The notes below the pieces were generated by a model. It saw only the letters and a program-made list of their open reading frames with translations, did no database searches and was not told the origin of the DNA. Of a stretch of 39,191 nt of DNA, positions 30,507 through 37,452 are shown in pieces; the stretch's first letter is position 1, and the number at the start of each line of letters is the position of its first letter. This DNA comes from Candidatus Bathyarchaeota archaeon A05DMB-3 (GTDB lineage Archaea > Thermoproteota > Bathyarchaeia > Bathyarchaeales > Bathycorpusculaceae): the NCBI GenBank assembly GCA_019685555.1, contig JABFQN010000016.1:1-39191 (forward strand). The letters are read 5' to 3'. Made by a program: the position numbers and the translations under genes.

Positions 30507-31022
30507 TTAGACCGCCTTTAACACTTTTCTGGAGAAAAATTCGTTAACTTTATTGACAATTAAGTTGACGATGTCTTCTGGCAACATATGTCTCGGTCCC
30601 CTCTCATGAAAAACGTTTATTTCCATAAAACCAGCGTTGAATGTTAGGCGAAGCATGTAATAATCGAATTTTAACGGAGTTTTCTTTCCATTTTGTTTCT
30701 TGTAATATCTTATGGCGCAGAAAAAGTCCATAATTTGCAGTGGAGCCTTGCGGATTTTTTCCAGCACTTTTTGTGTTTCCACTAAATCCAGATAGTTGAA
30801 GGTGTCGCCTTCCGCTATTCCAAACTCAAAAATAACTATGCACGCAGGAATCGATGATTCTGCAACCTCTTCTAAGCTTAATTTTTCGCCATTAAGCTTC
30901 TGCACTGTTTGAACTATTGTTTGTTGCAGTTTTTTATTCGAAATCAAAGTGGCAAACCGTATAATTTTATGCGCGTTTACTGGAAAGCCTTCATAGAACC
31001 CAAGCATCCTGAAATCGCCCAC
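30507..31022 (-). CDS. Uncharacterised protein behind UPF0148
   Basis: This 171-residue soluble protein is from no family I recognise. It shows a regular alpha/beta pattern with FEFGIAEGDTFNYLDLVETQ in the middle and a beta-rich second half (FDYYMLRLTFNAGFMEINVFHERGPRHMLPEDIVNL), then a lysine-rich helix. It begins 15 bases after the UPF0148 stop and probably shares its mRNA. GTG 31022 is the longest start; ATG 31007 (MLGFYEG) would remove five residues and neither has a convincing SD. Confidence 0.7.
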   Translation of the reverse strand: MGDFRMLGFYEGFPVNAHKIIRFATLISNKKLQQTIVQTVQKLNGEKLSLEEVAESSIPACIVIFEFGIAEGDTFNYLDLVETQKVLEKIRKAPLQIMDFFCAIRYYKKQNGKKTPLKFDYYMLRLTFNAGFMEINVFHERGPRHMLPEDIVNLIVNKVNEFFSRKVLKAV

Positions 31023-31037
31023 AGTTCGCCCACAAAA

Positions 31038-31415
31038 CTAGGCTTTTCTGGCTTTTCTAACCTTCTCCAAGTTCTCTAAAAGTCCGGAAAGGGCTGTGCC
31101 AAGTTTCTGGAGCTCTTCAACGTTTGTTTCATGTTGCATTTTTTCCTGAATTTCTTGAATTTTAGCCAGCAGTGTAACCTCTAAAGTTTCAAGGCTTAAA
31201 GCGCTTGTTATTTTTGCCAGTTCCGCCTCCTCTTTGACAACTATAACTTTTTTCTCGCATTTTGCACACCATAAATCGCCATTTTTAAGCCGAAAAATGG
31301 GTGATGCACAAACTGGACAAGCAAGCTCAGTGAGTGTAGAGCCTTGCCGCAGCAAATCAGCCATACGCTTAATATGCTGTTCTTCAGTCGACTCCGCACC
31401 AGCCTTCTGTGACAT
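31038..31415 (-). CDS. UPF0148 / Sjogren's autoantigen p27-like zinc-ribbon protein
   Basis: This 125-residue protein has a helical N-terminus, a CxxC...CxxC zinc ribbon (CPVCASPIFRLKNGDLWCAKCE) from about residue 34, and a long charged C-terminal coiled coil. This is the UPF0148 / autoantigen p27 layout, widespread in archaea and of unknown role. A GAGGT SD lies close to its start and a TATA element (TTATATAG, minus strand) farther upstream. It diverges from the UPF0147 gene. Confidence 0.85.
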   Translation of the reverse strand: MSQKAGAESTEEQHIKRMADLLRQGSTLTELACPVCASPIFRLKNGDLWCAKCEKKVIVVKEEAELAKITSALSLETLEVTLLAKIQEIQEKMQHETNVEELQKLGTALSGLLENLEKVRKARKA

Positions 31416-31504
31416 CTGTTAAACCTCGAAAATAAGATAGGTATAAAAGCCTATATAACCTAATACACCAACTTGTTACTCTGTAACCGGTGTGGTGACC
31501 CTTT

Positions 31505-31783
31505 ATGGTACGGAAGAAGAAGCTTGAAGAGTATGAAGAACGCATAAAACAAGCCATGGCTGTGCTTGCGGAAGTTTCCGAAGACACCACAACACCCCGC
31601 AACATTAGAAGAGCCGCAAAGGACTCTATGGATGCACTGCAAACAGCAGAGTTTACCCCAGCCGTCCGAGCATCAAACGCCATATCCATACTAGACGAGA
31701 TTTTGCAAGACCCCAACATGCCGCCATATACACGGGTGAAACTCTGGAACGTAATGAGCATACTTGAAGCCATAAAAGACTAA
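31505..31783 (+). CDS. UPF0147 family protein
   Basis: This 92-residue all-helical protein has the UPF0147 hallmark: an N-terminal charged helix, then TTTPRNIRRAAKDSMDAL, RASNAISILDEILQDPNMPPYTR and LWNVMSILEAIK. The family is archaeal and its function is not established. It is expressed from a promoter back-to-back with the UPF0148 gene, with GGTGA a few bases before ATG 31505. Confidence 0.92.
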   Translation: MVRKKKLEEYEERIKQAMAVLAEVSEDTTTPRNIRRAAKDSMDALQTAEFTPAVRASNAISILDEILQDPNMPPYTRVKLWNVMSILEAIKD

Positions 31784-31880
31784 ACTGCGAGCTCTAAATT
31801 AAAATTATCGAGGCATATAAAAAATGGTGGTGATTTGAGCGTTTGCAATTTTTAGAGCCTATGTGCCTTCTTTTTGCTGC

Positions 31881-32666
31881 CTATAACTTTGATTTTTGGG
31901 TTTTTCGTGCAAAGTGAAAGCCGATAGCAACAGTAACTGATGATGCTAGCATCATAACTCCAAGGTTTAAGCCTTCAGGTATTGGTGTCGCTGAGTATCC
32001 TGAGATTAATCCCCACTCATCTGGAATGTTTGCATTGCTGTTTGGTGCCCACGCTGCAAGTGTACTGGTGTTTGCGTCGTAAGCTGCAACTCTCATTCCA
32101 GTTGGCGGTGGGTTAGGAACTTGAACATTACCCGCTGTTTTACTTGTATCAACAATTTCCAGAATCCAGTGGGGAGTGCTGTTGAGCGGAGATGCGCTTA
32201 TTGAATTAGCCCATATTAGTTCACCTAGTTCCGGGGTTATTTCACTCCATCCTGTGCCAGTACCTTGATACACCTTCAGAGTGGTGTGCCCAATGATTTC
32301 TATCATAAAGTCACCAGCGTCAGGAGCTGGGCCACTACTATTGCTATCGTCGAGACAAATTTGCCAGTAATCACCAGTGTCGTTGGTGTTGTCGGTGAAA
32401 ATTTCGATAATCCACTCTAAACCAAGATTTGTAAAGTCTTGTATGTTATATCCGAATTTTCCTGTGGCGTTACCAGACATTTCAGTTATTGGAGAGTCGG
32501 TCCATTCTTCGTCGGTAGTCCATCTTCCATCAACAGTGGCTGTTTGTATGCTTGGGTACTCTATGATTGAGTAGGCTGGGTTTCCAGCTTTACCGATTCC
32601 CAAGCTTAATAGCGACAGTAAGCTGTAAATCATGAGCATTAAAAAGGTAGTCTTTACGATTTTCAT
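31881..32666 (-). CDS. Secreted CBM9-like protein with possible C-terminal sorting tail
   Basis: This 261-residue protein starts with a signal peptide (MKIVKTTFLMLMIYSLLSLL) and ends with a short motif, a hydrophobic helix and a basic cluster: TPIPEGL, GVMMLASSVTVAIGFHFA, RKTQKSK. That tripartite end resembles archaeal CTERM-type signals recognised by archaeosortases. The body (TVDGRWTTDEEWTDSP..., GDYWQICLDDSNS, DFMIEIIGHTTLKVY) looks like a DOMON/CBM9-type beta sandwich for sugars or other ligands. It is probably anchored on the cell surface. No archaeosortase gene is in the window. It is transcribed alone. Confidence 0.72.
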   Translation of the reverse strand: MKIVKTTFLMLMIYSLLSLLSLGIGKAGNPAYSIIEYPSIQTATVDGRWTTDEEWTDSPITEMSGNATGKFGYNIQDFTNLGLEWIIEIFTDNTNDTGDYWQICLDDSNSSGPAPDAGDFMIEIIGHTTLKVYQGTGTGWSEITPELGELIWANSISASPLNSTPHWILEIVDTSKTAGNVQVPNPPPTGMRVAAYDANTSTLAAWAPNSNANIPDEWGLISGYSATPIPEGLNLGVMMLASSVTVAIGFHFARKTQKSKL

Positions 32667-32926
32667 ATTTTAAGTTCCCATAAAAGTATATTAATTGATT
32701 TAATTTTTAAGCCTTTTCTTAATTTCAATAAAGGAAACTCCTAAAATTGCCCTTCACTTTATTTTTTGCCAAATATGGGGGATTTTGCAGGAGAAGTCGC
32801 CATTTTATGGATATATTAAAAGCAATGAAAGATTAAGCTACCCCTATAAGTGTTTCTCATCCACCTTAATGAACAAATATTTAAGGCTTAATTGCTAAAA
32901 ATGCTGCCTGTTAAGAGGTATTCGAC

Positions 32927-33274
32927 ATGAAGGTTTTTCACTATGATGAAGTAAAGGCTGAGGAAGCGAAGGAGGAAGGGGCTTCAAAGTTGAGGGTTAG
33001 GTGGCTCATCACAAAGGATATGGGAGCCCCAAACTTCGCCATGAGGCTTTTTGAAATGAAACCGGGAGGACACAGTCCACTGCACAGCCATCCATGGGAA
33101 CATGAGGTCTTCATATTAGAAGGGGAAGGCGTTGTTGTCGGCGCCGAAGGCGAAACAAGATTTAGGGCGGGCGATGTTGTTTTTGTTCCGCCAAATGAGA
33201 GGCACCAGTTTAGAAATAACGGCGATAAAACCGTGAAGTTTCTATGCCTTGTACCCCACCACAGTAAACCCTGA
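32927..33274 (+). CDS. Small cupin-domain protein
   Basis: This 115-residue single-domain cupin has metal ligands in GGHSPLHSHPWEHEVFILEGEG (two His, then His-Glu) and the second motif AGDVVFVPPNERHQFRNNG. Small cupins of this type bind a divalent metal and serve as isomerases, dioxygenases or sensors; the substrate is unknown. An AAGAGG SD lies seven bases before ATG 32927, and an AT-rich TATA element lies around 32875-32882. The 260-base spacer before it is AT-rich and otherwise shows no feature. Confidence 0.85.
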   Translation: MKVFHYDEVKAEEAKEEGASKLRVRWLITKDMGAPNFAMRLFEMKPGGHSPLHSHPWEHEVFILEGEGVVVGAEGETRFRAGDVVFVPPNERHQFRNNGDKTVKFLCLVPHHSKP

Positions 33275-33355
33275 ATATTCCCACAGTTTTGAAGAGTCGC
33301 TAAAAATATATTCTGGTTGTTACATCTAGTTTTGGGTTTCAAGGGGTTTAAGGCT

Positions 33356-34756
33356 TTGAAATATGACGTAATAATTGTTGGGGCTGGTCCAGCCGGAATA
33401 TTTTCAGCCCTTGAAATAGTTAGCAAAGCAAACCTCAATATCTTAATGCTTGATAAGGGTCCAGACCTTGAGCAACGAAAATGTCCTGCAAGCCGAGGCT
33501 TTGGATGCGTAAACTGTGAGCCATGCGGGCTTCTGTGCGGCTGGGGCGGAGCTGGAGCCTTTAGCGACGGCAAACTCACCTTATCAACAGAGGTGGGCGG
33601 TTGGCTAAACCAGTATGTTTCTGAAAAGGCGCTTAGCGAGTTAATAGACTACGTGGACAATGTCTACATAAAGTTTGGAGCCCCAAACCACGTGTATGGC
33701 GGCGACATAGAAAAGGTTGAGGAAATAGAAAGAAAAGCCTCCCTAGCTGGGTTAAAGCTTATCCACCAAAAGATTAGGCATATGGGGACAGAACGCTGCG
33801 CCCAAACACTGCGTAAAATGCGTCAAGAACTAGAAGGAAAAGTTGAAATTAAAATGCGAAAGGATGTTAAAGGGCTTATTGTGAAAAACAACACTGTTGA
33901 AGGAGTCGAGGCAATCGACGGCGAAAAATTCTTCGGCAAATATGTAATAGTCGCGCCTGGAAGAGGAGGAGCAGAGTGGCTTCAAACAGAATCCCAAGCA
34001 TTAGGCTTAAAAACGCTTAACAATCCAGTAGACGTCGGCGTAAGAGTAGAAGTTCTCGCCACAGTTATGGAAGAGTTAACAAACATTCTTTATGAACCAA
34101 AATTCATCTATTACTCAAAATTCTTTGATGACCAGGTTAGAACTTTTTGTGTGGCGCCCTATGGCGAAGTAATATCCGAATCTTATAATGGAGTGTTAAC
34201 CGTCAACGGGCAAAGTTACGCCGAACGAAAAACTGAAAACACAAACTTCGCAATTTTAGTTAGAACATCCTTCACAGAGCCTTTCAGAGAACCCATAGCC
34301 TATGGAAAATATTTGGCAAGACTTTCGAACCTCCTCAGCGGAGGCATACTCATACAGCGGTTAGGCGATTTGGAAGCGGGTAGACGTTCAACACCAGACA
34401 GAATTGCAAGAAGCGTTGTAACGCCCACGTTGAAAAACGCTACGCCTGGCGACTTAAGCTTCGTTTTGCCATATCGGTATCTCGCAGACATAAGGGAAAT
34501 GCTTGAAGCGTTGGACAACATAGCTCCAGGAATCCACTCAAGGGACACTCTTCTATACGGTGTCGAAGTGAAATTTTATTCCTCAAGGCTTGAGCTAAGC
34601 AACTCGCTGGAAACCAAAATAAGAAATTTATTCACAATAGGCGACGGAGCCGGCGTAACCAGAGGACTAATCCAAGCCTCAGCCTCAGGCGTTATTGTTG
34701 CAAGGGACATCTTGAAGCGGGAAAAGCAGAAGGTTAAGGGAAATGTCAATAGTTAA
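33356..34756 (+). CDS. FAD-dependent dehydrogenase (COG2509 family)
   Basis: This protein of about 466 residues opens with the FAD-binding GxGxxG (YDVIIVGAGPAGIFSALE). A cysteine-rich segment follows (KCPASRGFGCVNCEPCGLLCG) and GWGGAGAFSDGKL, the marks of the COG2509 group, and it ends with a second FAD motif, FTIGDGAGVTRGLIQASASG. It probably oxidises or reduces a small substrate, but none is known. TTG 33356 lies behind AAGGGG and downstream of a TATA box (33301-33315); upstream TTG codons at 33332 and 33317 are less likely. It overlaps the next gene by 14 bases. Confidence 0.85.
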   Translation: MKYDVIIVGAGPAGIFSALEIVSKANLNILMLDKGPDLEQRKCPASRGFGCVNCEPCGLLCGWGGAGAFSDGKLTLSTEVGGWLNQYVSEKALSELIDYVDNVYIKFGAPNHVYGGDIEKVEEIERKASLAGLKLIHQKIRHMGTERCAQTLRKMRQELEGKVEIKMRKDVKGLIVKNNTVEGVEAIDGEKFFGKYVIVAPGRGGAEWLQTESQALGLKTLNNPVDVGVRVEVLATVMEELTNILYEPKFIYYSKFFDDQVRTFCVAPYGEVISESYNGVLTVNGQSYAERKTENTNFAILVRTSFTEPFREPIAYGKYLARLSNLLSGGILIQRLGDLEAGRRSTPDRIARSVVTPTLKNATPGDLSFVLPYRYLADIREMLEALDNIAPGIHSRDTLLYGVEVKFYSSRLELSNSLETKIRNLFTIGDGAGVTRGLIQASASGVIVARDILKREKQKVKGNVNS

Positions 34757-35495
34757 GGAGTTAAGCTGCTCCCACTGTGGCGCGCCCATCTCTTTTAAAC
34801 CAGGCGAAATAATCGCCACATGCAGATACTGCGGCTACACTGTTGTAATCGAAACGGGAAAAGCCTTCGTCTTTGAACACTCCATGCTACAAAACAAGTA
34901 CAACCCAACACAAGTCGAAGAACCAGCGAAAGACTGGATGAGTTCAGGTTTTCTAAAGCCTTCAGACCTAGCTAAAAAATCGAAAATCACTGAAAAAACT
35001 TTGATGTATCTGCCCTTCTGGGTTATATCGATAGAAGCTGAAAGCACTTATAAAGGCATTTTCGAACGAATAAACCCGCCCATCGTTAAGGAGGGGAAAA
35101 TAGCCAAAAAATATGATTGGCTTATCCTCGCAAGAAGAGCTGCAGATTTCCCAACAAAAGAGTATGATGTGCCATTAGAGGGAAAGGTTCCCTACGACTT
35201 TAGAAAAGTTGAGGAGTTCGCCAAAGTCTTAAACAGTGAAATCGACAGAGACGAGGCTGTGGAAATTGCGAAACAGGAAATCACAGAGCACCACCGCTTT
35301 TTAGCCCAACAAGATATTGACCGAATAATAGAGATGAAAAACGAAATAAAAGTGAATCAAGCAGTTTACCTCCACGCGCCAGTATGGCTCATAAAATATG
35401 AGTATAAAGGCGAAAACTACAGTCTATGGCTGGACGGCGCCACCGGAACCGTCATAAAGGGAGAAATACCCACCGCAAAATTTGGAATATTCTAG
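34743..35495 (+). CDS. Zinc-ribbon protein of unknown function
   Basis: This 250-residue protein begins with a zinc ribbon (Cys9, Cys12, Cys27, Cys30 in CSHCGAP...CRYCGY). A beta-rich region follows with MYLPFWVISIEAESTYKG and, near the end, YLHAPVWLIKYEYKGENYSLWLDGATGTVIKGEIP. This strand-and-helix pattern with 'PFWV' and 'PVWLIKYEY' repeats resembles proteins that follow a ribbon with a duplicated domain. No enzyme motif is visible and the family is not named with certainty. It starts inside the end of the COG2509 gene, so they share an operon. Confidence 0.72.
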   Translation: MSIVKELSCSHCGAPISFKPGEIIATCRYCGYTVVIETGKAFVFEHSMLQNKYNPTQVEEPAKDWMSSGFLKPSDLAKKSKITEKTLMYLPFWVISIEAESTYKGIFERINPPIVKEGKIAKKYDWLILARRAADFPTKEYDVPLEGKVPYDFRKVEEFAKVLNSEIDRDEAVEIAKQEITEHHRFLAQQDIDRIIEMKNEIKVNQAVYLHAPVWLIKYEYKGENYSLWLDGATGTVIKGEIPTAKFGIF

Positions 35496-35571
35496 ACCTA
35501 GCGACAGAGAAAACCTCTAACAGTTTTTATTAGCCACCATGAAAATATTGCTGTAGAGGCTTGAATACGCA

Positions 35572-37173
35572 ATGAATAATAAGATAATCGGTCGTGGTAC
35601 ATGGTACGACAAAATGGCTGCAAAAGTGGTTGAACGAGAGCGGAAACTCGGCAGAAGCCTAGATGTGATAAGAACCGAAATGGGATTAGGCGCATCTGGA
35701 TTCCCCCATATTGGAAGTTTAGGCGACGCTGCCCGCGCCTACGCTGTAACCCTAGCCTTAAGAGAGCAAGGCTACCGTTCAGAGCTCATAGCATTCTGCG
35801 ACGACAAAGATGGATTACGCAAAGTTCCAGCCGGACTGCCAAAATCCCTAGAAAAATATTTGGGGTTTCCAGTTACCGATATCCCAGACCCCTTCAAATG
35901 CCACGAAAGCTATGGCAAGCACATGAGTTCGCTTTTGCTGGAAGCCTTAGACAAGTGCGGAATAGAATACCATTATGTATCGGCGAAGGATGCCTATGAA
36001 AAAGGCTTGCTAAACAACGAGATTCGAAAATTGCTGTTAGACGCGAAAAAGGTTGGAGAAATAGTCAAGGAAGAGGTTGGTCAAGAAAGGTACACGGAAG
36101 TTTTGCCATACTTCCCAATCTGCGGAAACTGCGGGCGAATATACACAACTAAGGCATTGGAATTTTTGCCAGACGAAAACAAAGTGCTTTACGTATGTGA
36201 GGGAATGGAGATTAAGGGCAGATGGATTGAAGGCTGCGGACATAAAGGCGAAGTTAACATCACAAAGGGCGAGGGCAAATTAAGTTGGAAAGGCGAATTT
36301 GCAGCCAGATGGAAAGCCCTAAACATAAGTTTTGAAGCTTATGGCAAGGATATAGCTGACTCCGTCCGCGTCAACGATAGGATAAGCCGCGAAATATTGG
36401 GTTATGAACCGCCATCCCACGCAAGATATGAAATGTTTCTTGATAAAAGCGGGAAGAAAATTTCAAAGTCTACAGGCAACGTTTTCACACCGCAGGTTTG
36501 GTTTAGATACGGCTCTCCTCAATCGTTGATGCTGCTAATGCTGAAAAGGTTTGTTGGAACCCGCACATTAGACGTGACAGACATTCCCTCATACATGAAT
36601 AAACTAGACTATTTGGAAGACATATACTTTGGAAAGAAAACCCTAAAAGACAAAAGAGAACTGACAAAGCTGAAAGGGTTATATGAATACTGCTGGGTTC
36701 TAAAGCCCCCGCCAAAACCCAGCGTCCACGTACCCTACAACATGCTTGCCTTCTTAGCCAAAATCGCACCAAAAGACAAGGAAATGGACTTCATAACTGA
36801 GAAACTTCAAAGCTACAGCTATTTGCAAAAAGGACAACAGCCAGACGAAAACTTGAAAAAGCGAATGGAATACGCGATTAACTGGGTTAGAGACTTCGAA
36901 GAGATAAAAGAGACAGCAGTGACGCTAAAAACAGAGGAAAGAAACGCTATAAAAGAGCTTATCCAAGCATTAAAAACAGAAGAAGACCCAGAAAAAATAC
37001 AAAACGCCATATTCAACACAGCCAAAAAACATGGAATACCGCCACCTGAATTCTTCAAAACCCTATACACCATTTTAATAGGCACACCGCAAGGCCCAAG
37101 ACTAGGACCCTACATAATCGCAATGGGCAAACAAAACGTGATAGAAGCCCTACAACGCGCACTAAGTAAGTAA
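35572..37173 (+). CDS. lysS: Lysyl-tRNA synthetase, class I
   Basis: This 533-residue class I LysRS has the HIGH-type motif HIGS at residues 46-49 (GFPHIGSLGD) and KISKS at 296-300. A cysteine cluster (CGNCGRIYTT, CEGMEIKGRWIEGCGHKG) corresponds to the family's zinc site, and a helical anticodon-binding C-terminal half follows. It charges tRNA-Lys. Class I LysRS is typical of archaea and a few bacteria, so it supports an archaeal origin. The gene starts at ATG 35572 and is followed by tRNA-Arg 36 bases later. Confidence 0.95.
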   Translation: MNNKIIGRGTWYDKMAAKVVERERKLGRSLDVIRTEMGLGASGFPHIGSLGDAARAYAVTLALREQGYRSELIAFCDDKDGLRKVPAGLPKSLEKYLGFPVTDIPDPFKCHESYGKHMSSLLLEALDKCGIEYHYVSAKDAYEKGLLNNEIRKLLLDAKKVGEIVKEEVGQERYTEVLPYFPICGNCGRIYTTKALEFLPDENKVLYVCEGMEIKGRWIEGCGHKGEVNITKGEGKLSWKGEFAARWKALNISFEAYGKDIADSVRVNDRISREILGYEPPSHARYEMFLDKSGKKISKSTGNVFTPQVWFRYGSPQSLMLLMLKRFVGTRTLDVTDIPSYMNKLDYLEDIYFGKKTLKDKRELTKLKGLYEYCWVLKPPPKPSVHVPYNMLAFLAKIAPKDKEMDFITEKLQSYSYLQKGQQPDENLKKRMEYAINWVRDFEEIKETAVTLKTEERNAIKELIQALKTEEDPEKIQNAIFNTAKKHGIPPPEFFKTLYTILIGTPQGPRLGPYIIAMGKQNVIEALQRALSK

Positions 37174-37208
37174 AACCCTTTTATGTTAACACCATTATCA
37201 TTTAACAT

Positions 37209-37319
37209 GGGCCCGTAGTCTAGCACGGATTAGGACGCTGGCCTGCGGAACTGTAGTCCAATAGTGGCTTCAGTGGTGAAAGCCGGAGATCCTGGGTTCA
37301 AATCCCAGCGGGCCCGCCA
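37209..37319 (+). tRNA. tRNA-Arg (GCG) with an intron and encoded CCA
   Basis: The acceptor is GGGCCCG (37209-37215) with CGGGCCC (37309-37315), discriminator G and CCA at 37317-37319. The D arm is GTCTAGCACGGATTAGGAC. The anticodon stem is CTGGC (37238-37242) with GCCGG (37282-37286), and the loop CTGCGGA has anticodon GCG at 37245-37247. The variable loop is AGATC and the T arm is CTGGG-TTCAAAT-CCCAG. Without the 32-base intron it is a 79-nt tRNA including CCA. It is the only tRNA here with CCA in the DNA. Confidence 0.92.
37249..37280 (+). other. Intron of tRNA-Arg (37/38 site)
   Basis: This 32-nt insert lies between loop bases 37 and 38. An intron helix ACTG/CAGT (37250-37253, 37271-37274) and three-base bulges GGA (37247-37249) and AAA (37279-37281) sit at the usual bulge-helix-bulge distances. 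The four-base central helix is poor (only the two outer C-G pairs form), so the site is a relaxed version of the motif. Confidence 0.7.
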
Positions 37320-37452
37320 TTAATGCCTATTTCTTTTAACATTTTTGCATAAAATAGAGAGCATATTGTTTTCTGAAAACGCATCTTTTGTAGCAATATT
37401 CGTGATTACGGAATATTTGTTAAAGAAGCCAGCATTAAATATAGGCTTGATA

